Positions 1 to 10,213 of a stretch of DNA of 56,407 nt are shown here, piece after piece. Source of the stretch: Gamarada debralockiae. Its lineage: Eukaryota > Ascomycota > Leotiomycetes > Helotiales > Hyphodiscaceae. Under the pieces are notes generated by a model. The model was given only the letters and a program-made list of their open reading frames with translations, had not been told where the DNA came from and ran no database searches. The translations under genes and the position numbers were made by a program. Each line of letters opens with the position of its first letter. Position 1 is the stretch's first letter. The stretch covers positions 1 to 56,407 of the forward strand of contig NXFV01000836.1 of the NCBI GenBank assembly GCA_002803225.1. Reading direction: 5' to 3'.

Positions 1-700
1 AATGCTAATTGATGCGATAATTGCAACTCTGCGAAGTTAGAAGTATATAGTTCAAATTCTAGAGTTAAACGAGCCGTTGTTTCAGTATTGCAGACATGAA
101 GAGTCTCGAGAATAGATTGGGGTCAAATCAGTGTGTTTCTAGGATCCCCATTTTCAAAAATGTCTGAATATTGAGCAGCGTTTCCAGTAGTGGAGCTTAT
201 TATTTAGTGCACTATACATAATATCATGTATTACAGATTTTTAGACTGTCAATAAGTAGTGTAATATAGTCTAGAGCTTAGAAAATCTAATATAATATAG
301 TTTAAGGGCATTCAGACTGGTAATAATATTATGCATTTTATTAGGGGATTCAGGGATAGGGTTAGGACATTGCTTGAGGTGTTTAATTAAGTTCCCACCC
401 TAACTTAAATTACTTCTTAAACCACCGAAAATATATATAACAAGAAGCTGTTATATTAATTTTCTCATTTAATCGTATGCTTCCTACTAATCTAGAAATT
501 ATTATATTTAGTTAGGTAGTTATTAAATAAATAATTTATTAAAAAAATGAGCGGAGCCTTAACACGAGACCATCGCTAAGCCCTGAAGTTTCGTTCTAAC
601 CGAATGTACCCCAGATTCCAACTGCCGCATAACATTTCTTCCGCTTTTAGCCTAAACGAAGGATGGCTCGTGGTTTCGGAATAATTAACAACTAGGGTAA
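1..700. other. AT-rich gene-free segment
   Basis: The first 700 bases are very rich in A and T, especially 200-560, with many stops in every frame and no readable protein. Such AT-rich islands in ascomycetes are often old repeats decayed by RIP, but I see no transposon protein or terminal repeat that would identify one. The GH11 promoter begins at its right edge. Confidence 0.5.
647..652 (-). promoter_or_regulatory. possible XlnR/Xyr1 box (GGCTAA on minus strand)
   Basis: TTAGCC reads GGCTAA on the minus strand, the core of the binding site of the fungal xylanase regulator XlnR/Xyr1. It lies about 330 bp upstream of the xylanase start codon. A six-base match is expected many times by chance in a window of this size, so position is the only supporting evidence. 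Confidence 0.25.
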
Positions 701-864
701 ATAGGGGCTCCCTGTTGGGATGACCAGTGAGAGAGCTCTATCAAGACTGGATGCGCCGGAAGATTCTTGTTAGCATCGAGGCCTGGCACATTCGACACGA
801 GCAGCGAGTGGGGTGGGATTCCATCTCCTTTTCGCACAAACGGGCAGGTCTGTATGTAGATAGG

Positions 865-872
865 TATATAAA
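865..872 (+). promoter_or_regulatory. TATA box of the xylanase gene
   Basis: TATATAAA lies 111-118 bp upstream of the xylanase ATG, a normal distance for highly expressed secreted-enzyme genes in filamentous fungi. A pyrimidine-rich stretch follows before the start codon. Confidence 0.55.
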
Positions 873-982
873 GGTTAGCAGAGTCGCCGAGATAATCCTT
901 CACGTATATACAATATCGTTCCTCCATCACCTTTCACGCCTCCATTGCCGTGCGGCATTGATCATCGTAACCACTATTCACT

Positions 983-1744
983 ATGTTTATCTTCTCTACC
1001 CTCGTCCTTGGGCTCTCGATCATTACCGCCTCCCTCGCCGCCCCTGCAGCCGACCCTCTCCCTCCCCACGTCGAGAGACGAGGCCCTCACAACTTCTTCC
1101 TGGGGCCTGACCACCCACTTATGATCGCCCGCCGCAACGCATCCCTCGAGGCACGCACAAACTACGTCCAGGACTACAAGACCGGCGGCACCGTCAACTT
1201 CACTCCCTCGGGCAACGGCTTTTCCCTTAACTTCAACACTAACGATGACTTCGTTGTCGGCGTGGGCTGGAATCCCGGCAGCACCGCGTATGACGATTAC
1301 CCCCACCCCCAAACGTCCGTCCTATTTAACTAATCCTCCCACAGTCCCATCACTCACAGCGGCTCCTTTAGTGTCACCAGCGGCCTCGGCACCCTGTCCG
1401 TCTACGGCTGGACGACCAACCCTCTGGTGGAGTACTACGTGATCGAGGACTCGGTCGGCTTCTCGCAGACAGGCACGCAGAAGGGCACAGTCAGCAGCGA
1501 CGGCGGTAGCTACACCATCTGGGAGAACACGCGTGTTAATGAGCCGTCTATTGTTGGTACTAGCACCTTCAACCAGTACATCTCGATCCGCAGCGGTGGT
1601 CGCTCCAGCGGTACAGTCACCGTCGCCAACCACTTCAACGCCTGGAAGAGCCACGGCATGAACCTCGGCACAATGAACTTCCAGGTCATCGCCGTCGAGA
1701 GCTGGAATGGCGCCGGGTCCGCGCAGCAGACCGTCACCAACTAA
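983..1744 (+). CDS. GH11 endo-1,4-beta-xylanase, secreted
   Basis: Secreted enzyme cutting internal beta-1,4 links of xylan. Exons 983-1287 and 1345-1744 flank a 57 bp intron (GTATGA...CACAG, with a CTAAT-type branch site) and give 234 residues, usual for a single-domain GH11. Residues 1-20 are a signal peptide, followed by a short propeptide with an ERR site for a Kex2-like protease. The mature jelly-roll domain shows GWNPGS, the nucleophile region VEYYVIED (Glu131) and the acid/base region VIAVESW (Glu220). The protein stops right after the catalytic domain, with no carbohydrate-binding module. Splicing is required because the unspliced frame stops at 1331. The TATA box and a GGCTAA-type motif upstream fit xylan induction. 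The family call is secure; substrate detail is inferred. Confidence 0.95.
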
Positions 1745-2186
1745 GGGAGTGGCAAGGAAAACACCCAGTGGTTGGTGAGCACCAGCTGCACGCCCATGCG
1801 CGCTCTACAGCTGGTACTAGTATCAATCTAGGGGTTAGAGTCGAGCTCTTGTTTAGTCCCAAGGGCTGCTTGAGCAGTAGCCAGGCATTATGCTGATCCA
1901 TGAAAAAAAATTTCTTTTCTCAAAATACCGTGTTTGTCTTGCGTATATAGGCCGACAGAGAGACCCGAGGGAAATTGGTAAGTTGTTCTCGAGGATTTGG
2001 TTGGAAAGACTGAACGTGGTGATAGGGATATCAGGTGGTAGGAGTGAAGATTGCAGTGTGTTATCTCTTGATTTCTGTACATATTCTTGCCTTGGTACAT
2101 ACAAATGTTACTCGCGTTAACGTGTTCTATCTTTCTATGATATAATATTACGAAGAAGGTTAGAAGAAGATCTTTCGAGTAAGTAG
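1745..2186. other. intergenic spacer
   Basis: This is the 3' side of the xylanase followed by a spacer. Short overlapping frames at 1853-2120 have no recognisable motif. I see no gene. Confidence 0.4.
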
Positions 2187-2917
2187 CTATACGGGGTCAC
2201 GTGAGCATGAGAGTTGGGAAGTGTCGAGATTCCGGTCAAGAAACAACTTATCTATCGGGACCGGTGCGGTCTTGCAATGTTTTCTTCCTGTTGACTTTCT
2301 TCTTGTATGTCTTGCATTTCCTGCATGGTCCGCGGGGAGAACAAGTCTCGGTTTCTCATTGTCTGCTTGTATAGCTTTTTCAGTCTCCGGCATGAACTTA
2401 CTGAATCCCTCGATTAAGTCCGCATGCTTTCCGAAGAGCATAGACGTCCTGGATGTTTAACTCTCGCTGATATCCTTGCAAGATTCCAGGAAGTCGCTAT
2501 AAACACATGGTTCTGCAACAAAGGTTTTCTGATACATTCTCATCGAATTCTCTCGATTGGACGGGCCAAATGACTAACCCATTGTTTTAACCATTCATTG
2601 AAGAGTTCAAGCGATAGCTTATTATATCTGAGGTCCTCGCGGAGTACTGGTTCACTACTTGGGTTTTAGTGATTTTGTGGTGTGGCAGGTAAACAATAAC
2701 AGGCAGGCGTACCTTTTCATGGTTGCATGCGAGACTTCTGAGCCCAATTCGGCGGCTGTTTCCTCAGGCAAGCACCTCACGTTCTTAAACACGTCGATGT
2801 TATCTTCAGCGTGTGAAGCTCTCAGACTTTTTCCGTTCATTGTCATCCTGGTTCCCCCTAATTTCTGCTTTCCTGCTACCGGTTCCTCAAATTGCTGGTC
2901 AACAACTTCGTCGAGTT
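2187..2917 (-). pseudogene. decayed protein with a PAH (Sin3-type) domain
   Basis: On the minus strand one frame reads VYSDFLESCKDISES, a TAA stop (2457-2459), then LFGKHADLIEGFSKFMP. This matches the paired amphipathic helix consensus of Sin3-type corepressors (VYnxFL ... LFxGHxDLIxGFxxFLP), so the stop falls inside the domain. Upstream, an open segment (about 2846 down to 2710) ends at a plausible GTACGC...CCCAAG intron and resumes near 2650. That part resembles nothing I know. PAH domains bind transcription-factor helices, but here the domain is broken and no other Sin3 region is present. It could be a dispersed lineage-specific PAH gene rather than a Sin3 fragment. The exact ends are uncertain. 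Confidence 0.55.
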
Positions 2918-3000
2918 TTTAAGTGCGTTCCACTTCTTGTTCGATTTGTCAAACCGGACGCTGCACTCACAGCTTTATAAAACTCTCATTAGCGAACGTA

Positions 3001-4130
3001 TCAAAGGCTAGTGGGGAATACCAACCAAAGTCGACCGCCACCAGGAGCAACATGTGTTCGAGTGGACCTGCATCGAGGCATGGGGCACTCCTCATCTGGA
3101 AACCTTGATCTGCTCATGGAAATAGCAATTGTTATACAGAACCCAGGAAATAGCCGTACATTTGTTGAGATAACCTGTGTGCTGTTCTTCATATTGAACG
3201 GCTCATAGTTACCAGCTTCAACGGCTGATGAGCCAGGTCTTACTAAGAGCCTATGCTTAATAATGGTATCAACTAATTCAAAATTGTATTTAGAAGGTAC
3301 TGGGAATTTGAAACTCAGGGCATCCTCGACGATCATAGGTGGTTGAAAGTAAGTCCATCTGGTATCTCCTAGCGCTAGAGAATCTTTGATCTCGATAAGT
3401 ACACTGTATATTTGCTAAGTTGAGGCACTGTTTGATTCCTAAATTAGTTCTATAAGACTAGTAGCATAGGATACGAGAAATACAGATGACCGAATGCGAG
3501 ACGTACCAGACTTCCAGGACGTCATAAAGTCACCACTGACCATCTCAAATAGTCTTGGAAGTATCGAATGGATGTTCTGAATTGCAAACTTCCGGACAGA
3601 AATACTGTTCCGGATCCACTGAAGACTTGGCGGTTTCATCCAATCTCTGTCTAACATATAACTGATCCGCCTGTGTTTTCTCAGACGTGATATTCATCAT
3701 TTCCAAGCCGTGTTCCGCCAACAGTATATTTATTGTTCCGACGTGGACGTTCAAGTAGCTTTGGAACTTCCGTATTTCATCCTGCAGCCCAAATACCAAC
3801 CATAATTTGTCTGCAGCGCTCTATAGCGGACCCCTTTCACTCCCGACACCCAGCGACTTGTCATATTTCTTGATTTTGAGGAGAAATTGCTCGGGTGGGA
3901 CGTCTACAGCTCAGAGCAGTATATTTGATTGAATTGAGGGTCTCTGGGGAGGAGTCGCCGAGTTGCAGCTTGTCAAGATGGCTCAGTGCGTATTGGAGAG
4001 ATTCTAACTCTCTGAGGAGCTCTTAATATTCTGATTTCGATTCGCCAGCTTCGCGGAGGCTGGATGCGATGTCAGCAATAAGGGAACCGACTGCGACGAA
4101 GTCACCGACGGAGAATCAAAAGACCACCAT
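3001..4130 (-). pseudogene. decayed fungal N-terminal / ubiquitin-like-domain protein
   Basis: Read from 4130 downward, the pieces match the fungal N-terminal domain used by NACHT/STAND and related proteins: FSVGDFVAVGSLIADIASSL, then an ELLRELESLQYALSHLD helix, then KFQSYLNVHVGTINILLAEHG. These are followed by the C-terminal ubiquitin-like domain (VEDALSFKFPVPSKYNFE ... VEAGNYEPFN ... DEECPMPRC). Breaks: TGA at 4116-4118, TAA at 4023-4025, a frameshift near 3885-3900, TAG at 3821-3823, and a lost frame at the probable intron near 3440-3510. Family members are thought to act in non-self recognition or signalling. No NACHT, ankyrin or other central domain lies between the two ends, so the parent was probably a short N-terminal-domain/ULD protein. 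Confidence 0.7.
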
Positions 4131-4904
4131 TGCTGATGCTCAGTTGGCAGTGAAGACGATGCTGGGAGCCGCGTATCCCAGTTCGAGTACGAAGGCCGAC
4201 GTTTTGAAATCGGACATTTTTAAACGGCCACTGTGCGCATTCTTATATCGCGATAATGAATCGATTGCAATTGCATCTTAAATTTAATTGTCTTAAAATT
4301 TTAAGTTAAAGATAGATTTGCTTCTTATTTATTATACATTTCTAAATCAAAGCTCTGAGGGGTTAGTTGTATTTTTATGTAAATTTGGAAACATAAAGAT
4401 GTTAGTGTTCCTCCAGATTTCACAACCATCAGCCTTCGTATATTTGGCTGGATAGGACGGAAGTCCCAAGGCGTGTTAATACAATTACTGAAAGAAGAAC
4501 AACGCGAAACGAAGTCATACAGATATTAGGAAGATGGAAGAGATGAAAACCTTTTCCTGCGTCTGTTTCTTGCGTTAAAGCTCAACTTCAAGCTACATTT
4601 TGCCGTGCCGCTTCATAGCCCTCATGCAGTGTGCGTAAATCCTGGAGCTTAGAATTTACTTGGTGAACCATTTCTTGGCGTGAAACGATAGAAGATCTCA
4701 GCTGTTGAGATCTCCGGTTGGGGATGAAAGAGCAAGTCACGTGCCAAGCGCTCTCGCCTAAACTTGCCGGTGGCTTCGCCCGGAAGAGCTGGGATCTCAC
4801 CTTGGAAATCGAGACCGTATGACAGCTCTCACCCAGGTGTCAGCATCACCCAACAACGGCGAACTCATCGCCAACACATCTCTCAACTCTACAATTCAAC
4901 AACA
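4131..4904. other. intergenic spacer with divergent promoters
   Basis: No gene is recognisable. The left half is AT-rich. The right half carries the CA/CT-rich leader of the next plus-strand gene. A frame running in from 4764 is in phase with that gene, but its 47 residues lack the look of conserved protein. Confidence 0.4.
4266..4305. repeat. two short perfect palindromes
   Basis: TGCAATTGCA (4266-4275) and CTTAAAATTTTAAG (4292-4305) lie close together in AT-rich spacer just beyond the 5' end of the decayed minus-strand gene. They may be regulatory sites or chance products of base composition. Confidence 0.3.
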
Positions 4905-5657
4905 ATGGCACACCATATCTCAGGCGTCGGCGCATTCTTCATAATCGTCCTCTTCCTCCTTGTCGCAAGCATCGCAGGCTGGGTAATCTACACGCATCTG
5001 CGTGCAAGAAGGCTCGGCTTACCACAACCCACCCTCGCATCCTACAATCCATTCAACCGCAGCGGCTCCTCATCGCAGCGATACGGTGCACCGGGTCCAG
5101 CTCCAGGAGGCATTGTTGGATGGGTCAATGATAAGTTTCGCGCGTTCAAGAACCGCAATAATCGGTCAGCGGGCGGCGCTTATGAGGAGCCTTTGAGCAG
5201 CAATGTGAGAGGTCGGGCTTCGAATAGAGGGTTTGGACCGCTGGATCCGGATGATGCTTGGGATGCGAGAGTTGGTACTGAGGCGGATGCTTATGGGCCG
5301 GGAGGGTACTATGAGGAGCAGGAGTTAGGGCTGCATGGACAGAGCAGCATGGCTCCCACACCGGGCATGGCTCCACCGGGATATGGCGATGAGAATCGTG
5401 GGAGGGGCTTGAGTCGCGAGCCGGAACCATATATTGGTGGATCACAAGCGGGATTGGATAGGAGGTATGATGAGGAGATGGAGAGGAAGCCTGCGACCAA
5501 CCCTTTCGATGATTCGGCGGCGGAGCCAAGCAACGTCAGCTTGCGGGGTGTGAGCCCAAGACCTGTACTGGACACATCGAATAAGGGTCATACGAAGGGA
5601 CAGCACAGCAATGACAGTCCTACGGAGAGAAGGTCAATATTCAGGGAGGACATGTAG
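4905..5657 (+). CDS. conserved single-pass membrane protein
   Basis: An intronless 250-residue protein. I chose ATG 4905 over the in-frame ATG 4764 because it follows an ACAACA leader and starts directly before the membrane helix (residues 8-28, rich in F, I, V and L). A basic HLRARRLGLP stop-transfer follows, then a long hydrophilic tail rich in Gly, Ser and Pro with the motifs GGIVGWVNDKFRAFKNRNNR, FGPLDPDDAWDARVG, TNPFDDSAAEPSN and, at the end, SPTERRSIFREDM. I recognise this pattern from conserved Pezizomycotina proteins often labelled acid phosphatase-like, but no phosphatase motif is visible and I would not propagate that function. Orientation is probably N-terminus out, tail in the cytosol. 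The role is unknown. Confidence 0.85.
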   Translation: MAHHISGVGAFFIIVLFLLVASIAGWVIYTHLRARRLGLPQPTLASYNPFNRSGSSSQRYGAPGPAPGGIVGWVNDKFRAFKNRNNRSAGGAYEEPLSSNVRGRASNRGFGPLDPDDAWDARVGTEADAYGPGGYYEEQELGLHGQSSMAPTPGMAPPGYGDENRGRGLSREPEPYIGGSQAGLDRRYDEEMERKPATNPFDDSAAEPSNVSLRGVSPRPVLDTSNKGHTKGQHSNDSPTERRSIFREDM

Positions 5658-6257
5658 GAGGGTTAATGGCTTACGATACGGGGTTCGGCGAATACGGGAC
5701 AACGGTTTCTTGGGATCTTTCTATTTGTGTGTATTACAAGATTTCAAAAGTATGGAGATATTGCTGGCCATGTAGCCTTCAAAGCAATGCCACTCCTTGG
5801 GACTTTTTGATCGATGGGGGTGAACGACGGTACCATATTGGCTTCACAGCATGAATGTCTCAGCCTTGCACCTTACCATTCTCGTGAACGCTTGGAGAAC
5901 TTCCAAGGGCTCAATTCAAGCCTCGATCATTGCTACTCAATTAAACATAGATATAAGCTTTGTCAATGGATCCTTTTCTGATAAGAACCCTACAACCTAC
6001 AGGTGTAAATAAATGTTAAATGACGCCACGGGATCTGACCAATTAGATGCCAAAAAGACATATCCTGACCAGCTGATTGGTCAGACAGCTCGTAATTTCC
6101 ACAGTATTTTATATTTATTTACCCCTGTAGATTGTAAAACTTCCTTCAACCATCCACGTGTTGATAAGATACCCAGACTGAATATTTTCTGCCCCACCAT
6201 TCACCCCCGCTCTCTCTCCTCAACAATAAACATCATCAATAGTCAATTGACAATAAG
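5658..6257. other. intergenic spacer
   Basis: The terminator side of the membrane-protein gene and the promoter of the phosphatase gene. No coding potential is recognisable. AT-rich stretches lie at 5940-6120 and CT-rich leader sequence at 6180-6240. Confidence 0.4.
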
Positions 6258-7206
6258 ATGGCGGACATCAATCTCCAAGAGATCCACGATCTCCTAATCA
6301 GCATAGCTCACGAAGCAGGCCGTATGCAAATGTCCGCAACACCCTCCTACCTCGATTCCAGCACCAAAAAGAACTGTATCCCCCCTCCCCAATCCTCCCC
6401 CCCTCCAATCGAACCTCACTAACACCTCTTCAGCTGCAGACCTCGTAACCGAAACCGACCAAGCAGTCGAGCTCATGGTGAGCACCAAACTCCGCACCGC
6501 CTACCCAACCTACTCCTTCATCGGCGAAGAAACCTACAAGCCAGGCATGGTCCTCACCTCCGCCCCGACCTTCATTGTCGATCCCATTGACGGAACAACA
6601 AATTTTGTACACGCCTTCCCTGCGTTCTGCATCTCGCTCGGTTTTGTGGTTGATAAGACGCCGACTGTAGGCGTGATTTACAATCCCTATCTCGACGAAC
6701 TATACACTGCTATCAAAGGCCACGGCGCATTCCTTAGTCGGAATGGTGGGATGAAGATCCCTTTGCCGTTGAAGCAACAACCTGAACCCTTGAAAGATCT
6801 GAGTACTTGTTTGATTGGAGCAGAATGGGGATCCGACAGAACAGGCGTCAATTTCGAGATCAAAGCTAAAGTCTTCGCCAAGCTCGCGGCATCGAAAGAG
6901 CAAGGCGGCGCTATGGTACACAGCATACGCTGTATGGGATCTGCGGCGCTTAATCTGGCTGCTGTTGCGGCGGGTCAACAGGATGTGTTCTGGGAGGGCG
7001 GATGTTGGGCTTGGGATGTGGCTGCGGGGTGGTGTATTTTGAGTGAGGCGGGAGGGATCATGGCCAGTGGGAACCCGGGAGATTGGGAGCCGGCGATTGA
7101 TGGGAGGAAATATCTTGCTGTGAGAGGAGCACCGAGTGGACAGCGACAGATTGTCGAGGAGATGTGGAGTGTTATTGGAGAGGGGAGGATGGAGTATGAG
7201 AGCTAG
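6258..7206 (+). CDS. inositol monophosphatase family phosphatase
   Basis: A Mg-dependent phosphatase of the inositol monophosphatase family, cytosolic by appearance. Exons 6258-6375 and 6434-7206 flank a 58 bp intron (GTATCC...CTTCAG) that splits a Ser codon, giving 296 residues, normal for the family. Metal and substrate motifs are complete: TDQAVE, GEE (before TYKPG), DPIDGTTNFVH, and near the end WDVAAG followed by an LSEAGG segment. It could hydrolyse inositol-1-phosphate or be the QutG-type paralogue of quinate clusters. No quinate gene lies nearby, so a housekeeping role is more likely. A GTGAGC just inside exon 2 (6479) looks like a donor but is in coding sequence. Confidence 0.93.
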
Positions 7207-9143
7207 AGGAGAGGGATTGGGAGACAGCGATAGATTACTTGGCATAGAGAAGGTTTAGACGGAAAGGATGGGGAGATGCATAGACATAGACCGCACGAGT
7301 ACCATGAAGGCACTGTTAGACCATCCTGAGAGTCTAGATCTACATCAACGCAAATTCGAGCCTTGGTTTAAAGGGAACGGGCCCCAAATTTTATTCCATC
7401 AAAGATGCGCAGCTACGCGAGCAAGCTGGCGTTGTCAAAATTACTTTATAATGGGGCTTCGTGGCATGAGTTCCGCATCATAATGCTTGATCAACGGTAA
7501 TTTCATGGTTCTCCATGAAGTGACCCTCACTTGGGCAAGAATATAGTGAGGTCTAATGACGAGGTGAATCGTGTCAGAGGCGGTACCATTCGCCGATGAG
7601 TTGCATTTCGGTGGAATTGACTGGACAAACGGCTTCGACGACAGAAGGAAGTCGACGATGCGAGAGCATAACGACAATGAAGGACACTTCGATAGTGAAA
7701 AGTAGAACGGTATTAAGTTCTTGGGCAGAGGGGCTTGCATATCGAAAGAATAGTGACATTGGGACTGCTCTATAGTCAAGAGTCAGTCTTTGTCCAGACA
7801 GCACCAAAACACCAAGGAAAAATTAGGATTTGGAGCTGCCGTACTTTAACGAGCTAAGAATTGGAACTGGAGAGCATTGCGATCTTTTATCGAAGTTTCG
7901 CTTAAGGTGTTCCCAGCAACGGAAAGGAATTGACGAGGAGAACCGGATCGACAACGAGATCCGCAACGACGGCAATAACAAAGACGGCAACGATAGTAAA
8001 ATATTACCATGCTGGATCTCGGAGATTTCGGATCTAGGTCTTGATGTGCTTGTAAGTTGCAGTATGCTAGCATACAGTAACGCAAGCAGAGGTTGGCTTC
8101 CGCGAGACATGACTTGTCCGGAAACTCAGAGAATTTCTTGAAGTGCCTTGTTATGTAGCCCTCGGAGTACATTTCAAAGGGGTTTGAATTTATCAATGGC
8201 GTCGAAGTGGCTATGTTTAATTTAGCCGAAATGGCATACTCAGGTGGTTGATTGAAGGACACCTTGAGATTTGGCACTTAGTCGGTGACTTGCATTTTAT
8301 GAGTCCAACACACACCAGCCACCTGTCGAGAATGGTGCGGAGCAATGCCGGAACGTGCCGAAACTTTGACCCCCACTTCTCTGACAAGAGTGGGATTGGC
8401 AGATTCTCTCCAAATTACTGGGTTGCCTGGATGGATATTAGGCGTTATATGTCTGTCATGATCCGGTGGTTGGCGGTCACAGACGATTTTACGACACCCA
8501 GATTGAGACATGCAAGCCAGGATCAATCGACTACATGTACGTCAATGTCAATCTGGAGCTTCCTGCAGCGCATCCAGCTTGCATCTTTTTGACAATGAGG
8601 AGAGGGGAATGGAAGATGACGGGGCTAATTTATTCTTCCTCTTGGGGTAGCATAGCGGTTATGCATAGAGGAAAGAGACTGATAGACCTTTGACAATAAT
8701 TTGGTTCGTCTTGATGATATGTCAGTGTACTGAAAGGAAGAGTCGACAAACATAAGTTTTATATTCAGACAGAGAAAGTCCTACATCTAGATAACTTCAA
8801 CTTTGGAAGACCAGATTAGGCAGGTATACATTTTACATATTGCGAAGCACTGTAGATGAGCAACATACAAGTATCAGTTGTACAGGTTGTGCCGAAGAGC
8901 ATTCTGTCTCCATATCAAAAGAATCACCTCCTTCACATCCTATTTACATACCCCGTTCACTTTAATCATGATATTATTCTCACAGGGCTACCTCCGGTAG
9001 CCGGCTCCAGTACAGCCCAACTATTCGTTCCAGCAGGGGCAGTATCCAGAGACATGTTCCTCAGCCCGACTGTAAAGAGACGATACCCATGTCTCTGGTT
9101 GTGCCGGCGGTATAGATTATCGCTGGTGTCATCATCAAAGCGA
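7207..9143. other. long spacer without a confident gene
   Basis: Nearly 2 kb. Several frames of 70-140 codons overlap on both strands without a motif. On the minus strand, 7574-8110 contains hydrophobic stretches in shifting frames (for example IVAVFVIAVVADLVV near 7930-7990) that could be a decayed membrane protein, but I cannot assemble a continuous reading and do not call it. Confidence 0.35.
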
Positions 9144-9869
9144 CTAAGATGGATCTGCTAACAATGCAGCGAGAGGCCTGGCCAGCCAGTCCGTCCAGTT
9201 CGCTCCCAGATATTCGGCGATGTTGCGTGTTAAATACTGGCCCGCATCCCCGAAGACCCAGAAAGCGCGGTAGTGGTGCAACAAAATCGAGTAATGTGCA
9301 AGGATAACGAGGGCCTCCGATGTCCTCTCCTCCAGAAGTCGGATGAAATTCAAGGAGATGAGGTTTGGCCAGGCCAAAAGAGCATGTACCCCCCATGAAC
9401 CGTGTCCCTGGAGCCGACGATGCACCCATCCCAGTGCATCCGTCGCAACTTGACAGGCCCCGATGGATTCTGTGCTTAGAATTGAAGACTGTAGCATTAC
9501 AGACAGGGCATCCCAATTGTTTCGAAGGGTCCCGTCGGCCAGATCAGCCGCGTCTGCAGTATTGATCAACTCTTTCAGTTCCGTCTCGCGAATTATGTCC
9601 CAGGAACTGCCTCCCACCGCCCGGGCGCCTTGGTAAAGGCGAAGGCAGTGGATTAAACCATCCAAGAACGCGTTGAAATCTTCACGGTGACTCTTGAGTT
9701 TCTCGGCAAGGACGTGCGTGCCCAGGAGCGAAGAAAAGAGGAATGTGGGGATGCAATTCTCATCTGACACATCTTTCTTTGCCCTGTTAAATACGGTTAA
9801 GGCACGGGTTTGCAACTGAGTCGCCTGATGACGGTATGAGTCGGATCGGTCAAGGCGAACAGTGCTCAT
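9144..9869 (-). pseudogene. zinc-cluster regulator fragment (UPC2-like C-terminal half) lacking the DNA-binding domain
   Basis: A 241-codon open frame matches the C-terminal half of the fungal-specific transcription factors related to the sterol regulator UPC2: YRHQATQLQTRAL, NCIPTFLFSSLLGTHVLAEKL, then LLEERTSEALVILAHYSILLHHYRAFWVFGDAGQYLTRNIAEYLG and the usual WTDWLARPL end (shown in pieces). Full members are about 400 residues with an N-terminal Zn2Cys6 cluster. Here the frame opens inside the regulatory domain, an in-frame TGA lies just upstream, and no zinc cluster is found in the next 900 bp. It is either a truncated relic or a DNA-binding-less protein. The open frame itself is undamaged, which is unusual for an old relic. 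Confidence 0.65.
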
Positions 9870-9943
9870 TCGATGTGTTCAAAAAATTTACATTATGTTG
9901 TGTTAAAAAGTTGAATGAGGGTTATAATTGTCGAGTGTCCCGA

Positions 9944-10186
9944 TTATCTTGTCACCCCCTGGTGGCGGCACTCGACTAGTCTAGTGCAGACGCTGAACAG
10001 TTTTAGCTTAAATCTGCCAGCCCAGCGGAGCACAGGGTAAAAGGGACTGAAATTAACATACCAGTACCGAAACTTAGGCCGATATTGAGCCTCTGACCAC
10101 GCGAAGCCATCAATGATGTATGCTCTGGCTCCGCATGTTGCGGAGCACCACACAGCCAGCACAACCAGGCCTAAGAGCAGCTGCAT
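9944..10186 (-). CDS. candidate small secreted protein
   Basis: From ATG 10186 the frame starts MQLLLGLVVLAVWCSATCGA, a convincing signal peptide, and continues to a stop at 9944 (80 residues). The mature part is rich in Tyr, Phe and Trp (YIIDGFAWSEAQYRPKFRYW). A GTATGT donor sits at about 10055, so the 3' part may be spliced; one option joins to a CVCTRL segment. It lies immediately upstream of the regulator fragment on the same strand, so it could also be debris. I recognise no family. Confidence 0.35.
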   Translation of the reverse strand: MQLLLGLVVLAVWCSATCGARAYIIDGFAWSEAQYRPKFRYWYVNFSPFYPVLRWAGRFKLKLFSVCTRLVECRHQGVTR

Positions 10187-10213
10187 GGCGATATCTTGGA
10201 ATTGAGCCCTCAA

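Noticed and set aside
6700..7245. 181-codon minus-strand frame opposite the phosphatase gene
   Set aside because: Shadow of the conserved IMPase exon; composition is Pro/Ser/Leu-rich and no family is recognised.
7574..8110. Hydrophobic minus-strand frames that could be a membrane protein
   Set aside because: Hydrophobic runs occur in different frames with no splice pattern joining them and no motif, so I left them as spacer.
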